DNA of 64,000 nucleotides from Heterostelium multicystogenum (GCA_003667245.1 RCNN01000496.1:1-64000); one strand, 5' to 3'; positions 23,434-37,380 are shown, counted from the first letter of the stretch. Program-made: numbers and translations. The notes: generated from the sequence alone by a model not told the origin.

Positions 23434-25035
23434 TTATAAATCTTCTTCATTGTCGTCTGAAATCAAGTTTGAATCTTCTTCAAGCTTAACTAATCTTCCA
23501 TATACTTCGAAACAGCATACACATAATTCTTCACCTTCTCTTTGGTTGGGTCCTGTCATTTGGATTCTAAGATGTCTATAGGAGTGGATTGATTCGACTG
23601 GCCAACTCGAAATGCTATAACCCTCTTTGAGAGAAAGATCGTCCTTATGGTCCTTTAATACATCCCATTGCTCACCGTCAAGTGATCCCAACAATTGCCA
23701 GTTCTTTGGTGCTGCATAGATCGATCCTTGACTGTCACCAGCATATCTCATTGAATAATAGTTTGGACATATTACATACTTCTCTCCAATGTCTACCGAG
23801 AAGTAAGAGTTGGCTAATTTATCTGTATACATATTTGTTGGTGTTCTACCGACGAATGGAGTTGGATATCCAATGCTCATGCTAGATGAGCTAACCTTTA
23901 CTAATTTTCTAACTGATGGTGATTCATAGTCTTCGGTATCTTCGACTGTTCCAAAGTAATAGAATACACCTTTGGTGTCTCCAGGTGTAGCAAATGTAAA
24001 ATCGGTAACACCTTGTCTGGCTACTGCCATATTCACTTGCTTTGGTAACTCTTTCGTTGCCAAATATCTATATGCTTCAAACATTATATCTTTATCGACT
24101 AATCCAGATGCCTCAATATGCTTACTTAGTTGATGTGATGACATACTAGCAAATCGGATACACTATATCACATGAGTTAGAATTAGATATTCTTCAAGAC
24201 ATGTCTAACGAATTACTACTTACCTCTAATGGTTTTTTGGAGTTTCTTTTTCAAAAAATCCATTTCTACTATTTCTTCACAACTTATATCTTTTAATATT
24301 GAATATTGCTTCTTGGCCCATCTCACCAAACTGTCGAAAATCTCTACTTCTGGAACACGAAGGCTATCCTGTTTGAGTATAGCTATGACACTATCCTCGG
24401 TGAGAAGGTGCCAGTTAGGTGATGACAAAAGGATATCCATCGAATGTTGTGTAATAAATTCGAAACACAATGTCTTTATCTTGTCCAAACGATATCTTTC
24501 GGCAGCATATAATACTTTGCAAATGTCCATCTCAGGATCTCCTTCCATGCATATTCTTAGGGAATACCACCCACAAAACTCACGTAGCTCATCAAGACTA
24601 TAGTAGTCAGCACATGATAAAAATGTCCAACACCAAACCAGGAACCAAATCTATGCGCCCAGAATATAAATATCTAAGGATACAATGAACAGTTTCTTTT
24701 GCAAATTGCATTGAGATGACGGAAGAACTTCCTTCAACCATGGAAGATGCCAACATTCTCATGAGGACTGGCGATCTTGCACTTAGAACAAACTTGTGTG
24801 CATAAAATGTGTCTCCAATAGTTGAATCACTTTTAGATAAACTGCTGTTCTCGTATTCGTTTCCGCTGCATTCTATATAATCTTCAGAACAACCAATGAC
24901 CTTCACAGTGATGTCTGACAATTCAGGATTATTGAAATAATATGAAAAGTCAGATTGGAATCTCTTCCTCAGTTTATTATTTCCAACACCAGCCACCATT
25001 ATTTCTAAAAATTCTTTTTTTACTTTAGTTTTCAT
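23434..25035 (-). CDS. BTB-BACK-F5/8C (discoidin-like) domain protein, BTBD9-like
   Basis: Likely cullin-3 adaptor. The ATG at 25035 starts a BTB/POZ domain (LSDITVKVIG, FYAHKFVLSARSPVLMRML, ILRYLYSGRIDL), then a BACK domain (VLYAAERYRLDKIKTLCFEF, EIFDSLVRWAKKQY), then a C-terminal F5/8 type C-like beta-sandwich with YFSVDIGEKYVICPNYYSMR, WQLLGSLDGEQWDVLKDH and YRHLRIQMTGPN. An acidic tail ends at 23434. One single-base break lies near 24620, after which LSCADYYSLDELREFC continues. An extra A in the A6 run near 24233 precedes an intron (about 24147-24225) that joins PLE to CIRFASMSSHQLS. The domain order is that of BTBD9, though only one sandwich domain is visible. The architecture is firm; the target is unknown. 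Confidence 0.85.
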
Positions 25036-27285
25036 TTTTTATTATTAATTTTATTAGTAAATAATATTTATTTAAAAAAAAATTATCTATCTCTCCTATA
25101 GTATTATTATTATTATTATAAAATATTATTACTATTATTCATTTAATTATGATTATATTTATTTTATTTTTATTATTTGGTAGTAATCTATTGTATAGTT
25201 GGTATACATTGAACAATAATGATAAATTTATTAAAGCATTACAATTATAGAATATTTATTGTATAGTTGATGTTATTGTTTTGATAAATAATGAAAAGAA
25301 CATAAATGTACAAAATGAACAATTTAAATAATAAATACCTTTTACAATTCAATCTCATATGCAACTCAATGCAATCTATGTAATATATGTAATGTTGGTA
25401 CGATTAGACAAATACTAATACACAACAACAAAAACAACAATGAAGAAATGCTATTACCATTAATATATATGTTATTTGATTTTAATATTGATATTGATAA
25501 ATAATAATTTTTAAATGTATTTGAAAAGATTCGTCAGAAATTATCTATATTTAAAATAGAATTGATATTTGAATTGGGGTTGATTTCCAAATTTGAAATT
25601 TCTAATTGTTGTTGTACAACTTGTTTTTAATATTTTTTTCATTGTGGTGATAAAAAATAATCCAAATAAAATAATACAGATTCCATTTGATTTTAATATT
25701 GTTGTTGTTGATGGTATACACAAATTTATTCGTCAGATATTAGACTATTGATGTTTATATTTATAATTTTCTTTTATTTATTTCGTAATAAATTTACCTT
25801 TTATGATACAAGTTCAAAATTGATAACAATTATTCCTGTTTCACCAGTATTTATTTGTTTACTATTCTATCTTTATCTGTCTTAATGTATATAAAATATG
25901 AAATAATAACTTATTTTAATCAAATATTTAAATTATTAATTCATATTATTATTTTGATTTTGATAATTTAGTTGTTATTTTAGAATTTCTTTTTATCTTT
26001 AGTTTTTGTCTAATTATGATTTATTATTAAATTGTGATTATAATCGAACTATTATTATTAGGATTATTTTTAATTTAACTTTTTAATTGATTTTACTTTT
26101 TATATTATCGTATTTATTTAAATTTAACCTAATGTAGAAAGTATCAGAATCATTGTACTTTGACTAAAATTGTTAGAATAATTGATTCAATTTGAGAGAA
26201 GGGGTAATGTAGGAATTGATTGAAGAGAGCACCCATTGATGTCTAATGGGATCAATAATACATCACCCTATCTGTCGTCATCTTACCAACTATTACTTTG
26301 AATAACACCTTAGTGTTTGAATAGACATAGAATGAAACAGGAAAAGAAATGTATATTTATTAACTTGTCAATCAGATAAAAAGAAGTAGTAGAAGAGATC
26401 ATACTATGTTGACCTGGTCAATACCAATACTATTCATTTATTACCTACCTCTCTATTAGTTCATCCATCTATCCACCTATCGAATAGATCCAATATTAAT
26501 ATTTGTACTTTGTCTATCCACATTCAATTCCTTCCTATACATTATACAGTATATGACCATTATTATCTATATCCAAATAATTAAGTGTTCGCTCAGCTGA
26601 GTGTGTTAAGTGGTGATGTGGTGTGTTTTTTGGTGTATTTTGTGGAAGTTGTGGTAAAGAATTTAGTGTGTTTGATGGATTGATTGAAATTAGTGTGTGT
26701 TTGATGGATTGATTATTTCAATGTGTTTGATTCCACTCATATCATTTAAATTAATATAAAGTATGACGTCTTCCAGTCAACGAATGAATGACCGCTGGAC
26801 ATTGTGATGACCAGTTTACAACTTGGATATTATTTTATATTTAACTTTTATCGAATGTGTATAAAATTTATAAACTTGTAAAGATGGTTTGGATGAAGGA
26901 GATTAATTATAAGGTAAAGTGAGATGAGAGTATGGAGTTTAGGAAATGGAATTATAATTGCTAATGATACCTTTTAATTTGGTCAAACTAAAATAGATTT
27001 ATTTTGATTGTTTACCATCAATTTCGATTGATAATATTGATATCCTTTGCAACATTACTGATATTTACTTTCCCTTTTGTATACATTACATTATTGAGAT
27101 GTTACACTTGTACCCTTTACTCTATTATTTATGACATACCAATTGGAATTATTTCAAGTTTTACTAATTTGATTCTGTCTATGCTATGTTATAGTTGAAA
27201 AGATGAATGATATAAAACTAGTATTGAGATAGATTTGGATATTGTTTCTTTTGTATAGAATAAATGGATAACAAGACAAAATGAT
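25036..27285. other. Intergenic, no gene seen
   Basis: About 2.2 kb of very A+T-rich spacer between tandem minus-strand genes. It contains a 20-bp direct repeat at 26666-26685 and 26695-26714 and a CTCAGCTGAG palindrome near 26592. No supported coding frame or RNA. Confidence 0.5.
26666..26714. repeat. 20-bp direct repeat, two copies
   Basis: Identical 20-bp copies (GTGTGTTTGATGGATTGATT) at 26666-26685 and 26695-26714, 9 bp apart, in the spacer downstream of the PWWP gene. Confidence 0.8.
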
Positions 27286-30200
27286 TTATTTTATTGGTAT
27301 ATTATTTCCATTTGTTGAGGTTGAAGTCAATGGGTCAGAGATAGCTGAATTTGTTACAGGAGGTATGTTGTTTCCATTTGTGCTACTGATACTTGCACTG
27401 TTACCTATGCTATTATTTGTATTGATGCCACTATTGCTTATTGGTACTCCATTGACTACGCCCTTATCCCATTTGCTTTCTTTTGGTTTATCTGATAAAG
27501 GTGCGGTTGGGTATGACGAAGCTGGGGGAGGGTGATCCATTGGTCTATCTCTAAATCTGTCTCTTGAAAAATCTGGTCCACCCCATCTGTCCCTCTCTCT
27601 TTCTCTATCTCTATCTCTCTCACGTTCTCTGTCTAATTCCCAATCTCTATCTCTGTCTCTCAAATCTCGCTCTCTATCCCTCAAATCTCTTTCTCTTTCC
27701 CATTCCATTTCACGTCTATCCCAACCTCTTCTGTCACGGTCTCTATCCCATTCACGATCTCTGTCTCTCTCCCATGGACCATCATCACGATACGATTTGT
27801 ATCTTCCAAAGTCACGGGGTGGTCGATCATAAAAATCAGGACCACGTTTGTATGGTGGACCTCCAAATCTCTCTCGACTGCCACGCTCACCGTAGGAATC
27901 CATTCTATCATATGGAGGAGGTGGTCCATAGTCGTCACGACCTCTTCCTCCACCACCTCTGATGGGAGGAGGTGGATAATCTCTTCCTCTGTCAGAATAT
28001 CTGCCGTATCGTCTGGAGTATTCTTCATCGTGGTAGGGATCTTTACTGTGAGGATGAGGTGGGAGTGGTGGTGACAATCGATTGTCAGGTGCAATATTTG
28101 AGTACAAATGTGGATCAACAAGTTTGTTGTTCGATGTTGGTGTTGGTGGAAGTCCATATGTCGAGGTTACCTGTTTCGAATAGGGTGGTTCATGCAAATG
28201 GTGGCCATATTCAAGCTTGCTGCTTGGTAGTGGAGAGAATTCGCTCGTTTTATATGTCGTACTCGAGTATCCTATGCTGCTTCCCACTGAGCTGTAATAA
28301 AGATCGTCGTATTTTGGTTTATAGGGTGATGCGAGCAATGGGTCATACATTGCCGAAGTTTTGTAAGTTTCGTGGTGATTAAGGTGTGGATGCAGAGTAC
28401 TCGAGAGTGATGCTGTTTGTGGATTGAGTGGTGAAATGGTGGATGAAGCTGTTGTTGGAGGTGGAGATGGACGGTTAATGTCAGTGGTATCGATAGACCA
28501 CGGTGAGTGAATGGTAGTCTGACTGACTGATTTGTTTTTAGTTGCGCTGGATGGGTGTTGAGAAATGATCTGACGTAGTGGCTCCTTGTAATATGGCTTA
28601 GTTTCGTCGATTGTAAAAGTGCTACTTGCTGAACTGCTGCTTAGTGCTCTGTTAGGATGACTACTAACTGTCGTCGGTACAACCGTTTCGATGTTGGGTG
28701 GGGACGATCTGTTGATTATGGTGGTAGTCGTGGTGGTGGTTGTCATTGACTTTGAAGAGAGTGGTGCGATCACTGGTGATTTGTTCTTTGTTTTCGAGGT
28801 TGATTTCATTTCTTTTTCTTTCTTTGTTGAAGATGACTTTTTCTTTGAGCTTCCGCTGTCTCTGCTACTTCCACTCGAAGTACTGTCCTTCATCTTTTTA
28901 AGACGCTTATGTTTTCTGCCGTTGTCTTCTTTTTCGCTTGGCTCGCTAAAGCTGGACAGTTCGTCCTCTTCATCCAATTCGGCCTCACTTGACGACAAAT
29001 CACTTTCTGAACCACTGTCCTCACTGGAGCTAGAACTTTCAGAGTCACTTGTGTGTTGCTTTCGTTTGGCAGCAACTTTCTTCTTGCTGCTGCTGTTGGC
29101 AGATGATGAAGAAATCGAAGCTTTTTCAGCTTTTTCTTGTTTCTCTCTTACTTTTTCTTTTTCTTTTTCTCTCTCTGATGTAACTGATTTTTCTGATGAT
29201 TTAGATTTACTTCCATTGCTTGATGAAGGCGTGTTGGTTGATGAGGTTGTTTTCTTGGATGGTGTGGGTGTAGTTGGTGGTAATGATGGTTTGCTTGCTG
29301 TTGGTTTGTTGGTGGTTGATTTTGTTTGTTTTTTTGCAGGGGTTTCGGTCTTATTCTTGTTTGATTCTACAGGTTTTTTGTCATCGTCATCACTTCCTTC
29401 GTCTGTCATCTCAGAACCATCATCACTCAACTCTGACTCTGATTGGGATGGCTCTGGCTCAGATTCTGACTCATATTCCTCTGTTCCTGACTCCTCATCA
29501 TTTTCAATATATTTGAGTGCTGCATTATATGCTTTATGCCAAGATTTCTTGTTTGGTTTCTTTTTCATTGGAATCGATTTAAAATCAAACACTGAATCGG
29601 GAGGTAACCAAGCACTTAAAAAATAACAAAACAGTCAGTTAATCAATCATTCACCACATTTCTTGATTTCGCATACATACTAATCGTTAGTGTAAAAGAA
29701 ATGTAAAAGAACTACGTTTTGATTCTTTGGTTGTGCTTTCTGTACTTCTAGCTTAATTGGTGATTTCTGAGGATTATGAATCTTGATTTAAAAATGTATG
29801 ATATTAGCTTAAACTGTATTGACTCGAGTCAAACCAAAGAGAAAAACTTACTCTTGCAGGCCAAAGTGGATAACCTGTCATTCTTCCATATACAGTCTGT
29901 CCATATCTAAAAGGTGTACCACTGATAAAGTTTGATTTTGATTTATCCTTACTGTTTTCACTTTTCTCCTCTTTCTTGACTTTGGTTGACGATGTAGATG
30001 AAACAGACTTCTTTCCATTGCTACCATTCTCTTTCTCATCTCTGTCATCTTTCTCCTTTTTAACGCGATTGGATGAAGAACTGGATGAGGAGGAGGACTT
30101 GACTTTTTTCCTCTCTGAGTCAGAATGATTGCTATCGCCGTTTCCATTACTCTTTGAGCCATTGGATGAACTACTTGATGTTGTTTTCTTCTCCCAATCC

Positions 30201-30599
30201 TCTGCAGAGCAAGTTGGATCAAAAAAAATAAAATTTTAAAATTTTACAAAAAGTTTAAATTTTTTCGTTAGTTAGCTATACCTGGAATTGGACTGAGCAG
30301 CAACGGCTCAGTAGCAGAAACTACATACCTGACTTTGATTTCTTCTTCAACATGCTCATCATTTTGTGTAATATTGGTTGAGTTAGAATCGAATCGATTG
30401 CTTGAAGCGAAAGAAACTTGAACGTATGATTTAGTGATTTGCTTTAGTCGGACAGATAATCGAATCTGTAAGGTAGTTTTGACTTGGTAGTGGACGACTG
30501 TTTCTACTGCAATTGCTTCAAAGGAATTTGAATTCAAAGCAGAGAAAAAGGCGCCTCTACTATTGTTTTTTGCTTCTTTGGGTCGATATGCGAAAAGAC
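27286..30599 (-). CDS. PWWP-domain chromatin-associated protein with Arg/Asp-Glu-rich tail
   Basis: PWWP domains bind methylated histone tails (often H3K36me) and DNA. The PWWP core is split over exons: GQTVYGRMTGYPLWPAR (about 29860-29920), VVLLHFFYTND near 29700, then AWLPPDSVFDFKSIP leading into a 768-codon open exon (27286-29592). That exon is acidic and Ser-rich, then Lys/Ser-rich, then Pro-rich, and ends in a long RD/RE alternating stretch (about 27570-27780) like splicing-factor RS/RD tails. Upstream, a Ser/Lys-rich exon beginning EDWEKKTTSS joins a conserved-looking exon (about 30290-30599) containing RPKEAKNNSRGAFFSALNSN and VETVVHYQVKTTLQIRLS, which I do not recognise. The true start was not found; an ATG near 30732 needs unresolved splicing. 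Expected to be nuclear. Confidence 0.8.
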
Positions 30600-31576
30600 C
30601 TAACCAACTTAAACTTTACAGAATTCTATCTCTTCTCCCTGACTCTTTTCAAGATTATCACAACCAATCTATCAGATTTCACTGCTTTCTTTCTACAATC
30701 TAAAATGTTTTTAATACTATTTGTTAGTTATCTTGATCCATAACATTATACATCACATATCTAATCTTTCTAATATTATTTCATATATATATACACAACT
30801 TACAGATACAATACTAAACTAATATAATATAATATACTTTGTTATTGTTGTTGATAATGATGATGATAATACACTATGCTAATATATATTGATTAATATA
30901 ATATATATATAAATATAATATTGATAAGATAAAAAGTTAAAAATAAATAAATTAGCAATATATAATATTATATAGTATAAAATGAAAAATAACAATCAAA
31001 TGAGCAGCAGCAGCTGTGTTATTTTGTTTTTGTTGTTTTTTTTGTTTTGGTTGGTTTAGTTTGTTTTGTGTTTATTTCCACCATCATTCTAACACAACCA
31101 ACAAAAAACTAGTTTAAAAAACAATAAAATATTTACTAAAAATATTAAAAAATAATTTCATTTAAATTATGTTGTTATCAATTTTTATGAATTAAAAACA
31201 ACAACCTATTTATAAACCAAAATACCATCAACAACTATATGTTGGTAATTGCGTTCGCAATAACAATAAAGCAACAAGCCAACAACAATAATAACAACAA
31301 AATGAATCACATGTGATTTGGTTGATCACCATCAGTTTGGTGAATGAATTGAAACGTTAAATTAAACTTTAAAGTCAAAAACAAACAAAACAAACAAACA
31401 AGAATTTATATAATATGTCAACTAACAATATATAAATAATATAGATATGCCATGAGTAACCAACTATATGTGTACACATACAATCACATGTGAATCAATT
31501 TTGAATCTTGTTTTGTTTTTGTTAATGATCTCTCTCTTTCAACCTCTAAATATCACTCTTCTCTAAGATTGTATAG

Positions 31577-31608
<32 letters not shown>

Positions 31609-32543
31609 TGGCATATAGCAAACTCTGGATGATACTCACTTCTACAAACTCTGAACAGTAAATTAATTACATTAGCCACTTGAGTTTTTCCTTAGATGCA
31701 TAGCTAATAGAAGTACATTATAGTACTTTTCAATCTCATCTTTCTTGATATTGTGTAACCTTATCAACAATATTGAATATTAATATGAGTATAAGAAATT
31801 CCATTCTATAATAATACTATACTATAGTAATACTAATGACTTCAAAAGAGAAGCGTAAGCTACATTACACTACATTAAGCAATCAAATTATAATTTTAAG
31901 ATAATAATCACTGTAATGATAATGATAATTGATCATTGATATTAATTAATTAATTATTGCAATAGTAATAATAATATTAATATTATTAATATCATATTTG
32001 TCTAACTTTGTTTGAAAGAGAGAAAGAGTAGTCGTAGTTTATTCATTTTATATAATTCTTCTTCTTCTTAAATAATTGCTGAAATCCAAAATTAACACTT
32101 AAAAAATATCGAAATGTGTTGTTGTTGTTTAAAATCTTTCCAAATCAACTGTTTTGTGATTTATTTTTTTGATAAAATTTTTAATTAAATATTATTATTT
32201 TATTACATTATATTAAGTTGTTTTAAATATTAGTTGCCAAATTTTAATTTTATAATAATATTATTAATATTAATATAACCATATATATTAGATATTCTTT
32301 ATTTATTTTCTACATTCTTAAAGAATAATAATAATATTATTATTATTATTATTTATTTATTTAATATAAAAGGTTATTATTATAATTATAGTACTCTTTA
32401 GTTGGTTTGTTATAATAGATTTTATTTGTAAACATATTTGTATATCAAATATATACATATAGATAGAAAGAAAGAAAGAAAGAAATTGAAGAATATTTGA
32501 ATATAATATCATTTAGTTTTCATTTTTTATTTAGTTAGTTGAG
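30600..32543. other. Intergenic, divergent promoter region with inverted AAT/ATT repeats
   Basis: A+T-rich region between the divergent PWWP and VPS9 genes. It contains back-to-back (AAT)n(ATT)n tracts at 31577-31609 and 32324-32355, able to fold as hairpins, and a GAAA repeat at 32464-32482 shortly before the VPS9 gene start. The 5' end of the PWWP gene probably lies in its first 150 bp. No other gene is seen. Confidence 0.5.
31577..31609. repeat. Inverted trinucleotide tract (AAT)n(ATT)n
   Basis: About six AAT units run directly into about six ATT units, giving a near-perfect palindrome. A similar arrangement recurs at 32324-32355. Confidence 0.75.
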
Positions 32544-35500
32544 ATGATAAGTAATGATATACTTTCACCTGCTATAACTGCAACAACAACAACATCAATT
32601 TCTGAAACAACAACTACGACAAATGTAACTAATGATACCAATTTGGTGGCTGAAGATCTAAAAGATAATGTTCAATTAAAAGCTGAGGTGGTCGAAAATA
32701 GTGAAGTTTCAAAAGAATGTAAAGTATCGTCTGTGACAACATTTTGTTGTGTAATTTTGAATGAAATAAAATGTTAACATTTAAATGTTTACCTTCTGCG
32801 GGAACCAGCATTTAAAGATAGCTCCAGTGACGAGGAATGCAATACAAAGAATACAAGCAACAGCAGCAGTCTAACTGATATTTCAAGCGTAGGTTCCTCA
32901 TCAGCAGCTCTGGCTTCAATTGATTCAAACTCTCCTACTCAATCGCATAATAGAAAGAATAGCAGCAACAGTAGCAACAGCAGCATCAGTAGCAAAAATA
33001 TTGATGATAACCAAAAGGAAACTGTGATTGTAGAAGATGACGACGAGAATCAGTCATCTACAAATGCTGAGATCTCTGAAAACATATTGGACGATATCAT
33101 TGTTGACAATGTGGATGAACATGACAATTCCATTACAACAGCTACTTCTACAATAAGCAAAAGCGAATTTAATCTAGATTTCTTGGATGAGCATTTACAG
33201 TTGGAAGAACACTCAACTACAAATACAACAACTACATCTGTTACCAATACTACAATAGAATCCAATAGCAACAGCAAATCATCTATTCCAATATCTGCGT
33301 CAACAGAAAAATCTATTGGGATCATCTCCCAAACCAAATTCTTATGTTATAGTACAACCTACCATTGCAATTCTACCTGAACCTGAACTAATAGAGACAG
33401 CTTCAAATTCATCAACAAATTCATCAATCTTGAACATCAACAATACAGAGACAACTACGACAACTACGACCACCACTATCAAGATAACTAATAAGAATAC
33501 TGATTCAAATATGGACCAAGCATTAAAATCACCACAATTGATTAATGCAATGCCACACACACCCGTGGTTTCTCATCACCAAAGGTCACTGTCCACCTCG
33601 GCTGCTACCACGTCAAGCTCCTATTCTCCAAATTCTTCTGCATCAAGTTTGCCCTCGCTTACAATGTCAAATTCAACCTCATCTCTGCCAAATGTTATTT
33701 CACCAAATGCCACAGCGAACAACAAAACTAACTTTTTCAAAAGAATATTCAGAAGAGATCTGTCAAAGACAACAATTAAAGAAGAATCTTCAACGACAGA
33801 ATCTGATAAATCACCAACTACAACAACAGCAGCAGCGACAAATATAACCTCAAATCAAGAATCTACTCAAAATCCAACTATCAATGTCTCAAATTCACCA
33901 CCGAAAGAAAATGAAATATCATTGTTTAATTCTCTCTCTAATCTGCTTACACCTGGAGACAAGTCAAGATCAGCTCCTTTCCACACCTGATCACAAGCGC
34001 CAACAACAACAAATTAAAGAACAACAAAACAATGATAAATCAAAATTAGAGCCATTTTCACTTCAATATTCAGATTCAAATCAGATACCAATATCATTCT
34101 CAACACCAAGCTCCCCAATTGGAAATGTACAACCAAAGGACTTTGCAAAGTTGATCGAGCTGAGCGAGCCATATTCTTATGAAAGCTTCCTCGAGAAACT
34201 TGATAGCGCAACCAATATAAAATCATCAATTGATAGCTTTGTCAGTAAGCTCAAGAATAGAAAGGTAGCCAATGACGATTTGCGCGAGGCACTCATGGAC
34301 TTTGTTTCGAATATGATGCATTCTCTGAGCTCTGACTCTCACTGGGAGAATGCGACTGACGAAGAATACACCTATACCACCCATCACTTGCAGCAATATG
34401 TAATCGAAAAGATCTATGACTACGTGTTCCGCTCGACTAGCGAGGATATAGAGAAGGATGAATCACTGCACAAGGATGATCGAGAAACTTCACTGGGTCG
34501 AACCAGCACATCTTGAGATTCCGCCAGAAACCTGTAGCGAGGCAATGTGGCAGGAGCAGGACAGTTTTTGTTGAAAATCAACATCACCAAGAGCTGTCGA
34601 CACAAAATGATGTATATTGTCAAGACATGCAAATCAATACTCAACCATCTCTCAAACAACAGTGGCGAATCACACGGTGCTGACTCTCTTCTTCCTCACC
34701 TAATCTATGTAGTTTTAAAGTATAATCCACAATTTTTAAATTCTAATGTTACGTATGTATAGTACAACCTAATAACTACTTGAATATTATTCTAACCATT
34801 TACATTGGTATAGATTTATAAGCAAATTCTCTGATAACTCAGATTCGGAAGCACTCTATTATATGACACAATTGATCGCTGTAATCTATTTCATTGAAAA
34901 TATTAAGGCAGATTCATTGAAGATTCACAAGAAGGAATTTGATTTGTGGATGTCTGGAACCAATCCTTTGGATCCAACCTCCACTGCTGGACCATCACCC
35001 ATTAGGACCAGTGGAGTACCAGCGAAAAGTCTGGAGGCCATGGATCATCCAAAACAGTCTTTGATGACGGTGCCCTTGCTTCTTTAGCAGAGATGTTCCC
35101 CGATTGTCACACCCAATACTTGATCGATTGCATCACTTACATCGACACCAAGCACAAACATAAATCACCAGGTCGTCAACTATCTCCAAGTGATCTTGTC
35201 AACCGTGTAACCAACATGATCGCCGAGCATCAGGGATACCTCCAAGTCAGCCAATCTGCCTTCCCCATGTCATTGTCTGAACATAACAACAACAACAATA
35301 ATAATACTTCCAACTCCACCAACAATTCAAACGACTCCCCCTCTATAATTTTCTTACAACAACTTTTAGATCAAAAAGAAAGTGAGATAACTAAACTCCA
35401 ACAGCAAACACATAAAGATAAACAGGAGATAAAGGAATTAAAAAAGAAACTACTACAACATGAAAGTAGCAATGATACTATCCAGCAACAACGACAACAA

Positions 35501-35653
35501 ACACCAATTCACAACTCTGTAAATATGAACCAATTTAGCTTTGAATCAACCGAACTGGATAATCTAAAGTATTCCGATATCCCAGCATTACTAGAACAAT
35601 ATAAATTAATGTATATACTATTATCAGAACAACAACAGTCATTCAACAAATAA
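32544..35653 (+). CDS. VPS9-domain Rab5-type guanine nucleotide exchange factor
   Basis: VPS9 domains activate Rab5-family GTPases on early endosomes. The ATG at 32544 starts a long Thr/Ser/Asn-rich region with an intron at 32719-32808 (splicing yields KESFKDSSSDEE). A basic patch (NFFKRIFRRDLSK) lies near 33735. A helical region from about 34140 (YSYESFLEKLDS) precedes the VPS9 domain: HKMMYIVKTCKSILNHL, GADSLLPHLIYVVLKYNP, then after an intron near 34752-34812 KFSDNSDSEALYYMTQL and VIYFIENIKADS. Downstream are LVNRVTNMIAEHQGYLQ and a coiled coil (residues KESEITKLQQQ onward), ending at 35653. Single-base indels break the frame near 33318, 33975, 34475, 34555 and 35070. The domain match is good. 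Target Rab is inferred. Confidence 0.85.
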
Positions 35654-35815
35654 TAACAAATAGCAAACTGTACAGTATATATATATTAGTTTACTTGTAT
35701 GTATAATAATAATAAAGTATAATATAAATATTAGTAATGCACAACAATTCTTTATAATATATTTTAAAAGTTAGTTTGTTTATTATATTTATTTATTTAA
35801 GCTATATTATTAAGT
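35654..35815. other. Convergent gene spacer
   Basis: 162 bp between the stops of the VPS9 gene (+) and the uS15m gene (-); A+T-rich with AATAAT and ATAAAG signals for 3' ends on both strands. Confidence 0.35.
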
Positions 35816-37380
35816 TTATAAAGTTGAATTTCTGATCTTCAAGTCCTTTGTTACACGGAAATACTCCTCGACATCCTTTCTCTTAAGATAGTTAATCATT
35901 GATTTTCTCTTTGATTGCAATAGAGATAGTCTTCTCTTGCAACATTATCCTTGCGATTGTTTGCAATGTGAGCTTCTAAATAATTTATTCTTTCAGTAAA
36001 GATTGCAACTGTTGATTTAAAGTTGTCGTAGTAGTTCGTTTGGTTAGTTATGTTTGATTATCTATGTTATCACTTGTCTTTCTACTTACTTTGGACAGAT
36101 GATGATCCAGAGTCGGCTTTATCTTTACCGAACTTCTGAATGCAAACTTGTCTTCTATATGAGTTGACTTCAGCTTGTGAGGCGTTACGGAATGAAAGGA
36201 AATCTCTGAGTTTTGGATGGAGAATTTCGGCTTCCTCTTTGGTGACACCGAAACGGTAGACGTCTCTCAAGTCCTCTGGCAACTCCTTCTCTTCGAACTT
36301 GGAGGATACGCTCTCCTCTGTAACGATTTGCTCTGGCTTCATTGCTGGGTAGTTCTTGGCGTACCACTCTGGGAAGTTGTACCATACACCGAGATTGGTG
36401 TAGAAACCGAGTGGAGTATGTGTGTAGTCGATCCACTTTCTAACCTTGGCTGGGTAGAGCTGGTAGTATTTGAGGAATGACTTTGGATCCTTGGCTTGCT
36501 CTTGGAGCTCGACTGGTTTGAGGAGATCGGCATCTGGAAAGAGTGTCTCGTTGGCTTCGTTTTCCTGGGCACGCATCTCAGCAATGATTGGGGCGGTTGT
36601 CTCAGCTTCGAGTTGCTCAGCCGACTTGGGGACGAGTTGTCTTTGTGCGCTCAAGAAAAGTTGATCGAGATATGCTGGCAGTTGATCAGACTTGATCATA
36701 CGGAGAATGTTGTCCTGTGCCTTTTGTTGGTCAGTTGACTCGGCAAAACGATCATCTCCATCGACTTCATCCATTCCAACAAACTGCTGGTCACGCAAGT
36801 CAGTCTCTGGTTGGCGAGAGGGCTCGCTGCTTTGACCCTTGATCTGGAACTTCTTCTCGAAGGCCTCCTGGAAGGTTTGCGAGTCTGATTTATTGTAGAT
36901 ATCGACAAGATCGACCAAATCCATGATTAAAGAAGTCTGACGAATGTGCTTGATGTATGGGTGACGCTCCATGTACTCGTTGACAATGTCTCTCTGAGCG
37001 GCAGTAAGTTTGGAGAGATCAGGGTTTTCCTTGACGAACTGGTCAATCGATTGGTTTCCACCGAGCTTGAGTGAGAGCTCCTTGGAGAGCTGTGTAGCAC
37101 GGATCTTCATCTCCTCCTCGGACTCCATGTTGAATGATTCTTTGATGTCAGCAAGCAACATATTGAGGTAGCCCTTACCCTCAGGTGTGTGCAACAAACG
37201 CTCCAACTGAAGCAAACCCTGACGATTATCCTCGCTATTCAAGTCCATGTCAATACCAAGACTGGCAAGCACATTCTTATCTATATCGATACCTTTCTCT
37301 GAAATTGGAAGATTCAACTCCTTTGCAATGAATGCATAGTCAATTGGTTTATTGTGTTCGAATGTCTTTGGTTTTGACAT
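35816..37380 (-). CDS. Mitochondrial small-subunit ribosomal protein uS15m with long N-terminal extension
   Basis: The C-terminal domain is a clear S15: VQ joined across an intron (36009-36089) to IAIFTERINYLEAHI, then RLSLLQSKRKSMINYLKRKD and VEEYFRVTKDLKIR, stop at 35816-35818. S15 binds small-subunit rRNA and helps form intersubunit bridges. About 430 residues precede it in one clean open exon (36082-37380): helical, acidic, with YNFPEWYAKNYP and KWIDYTHTPLGFY, not recognised as another domain. The annotated ATG is at 37380, but the same frame stays open upstream to about 37480 and encodes FTNITTTIAFRHYSSSS, which looks like a mitochondrial presequence, so the true start is probably upstream and spliced or mis-sequenced. 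One A is missing from the run near 35935. Typical uS15m proteins are about 250 residues or shorter. Confidence 0.82.

Noticed and set aside
28691..29626. 311-codon plus-strand ORF
   Set aside because: It is the antisense shadow of the Ser/Lys-rich PWWP exon and is made of Leu/Ser/Val low complexity.
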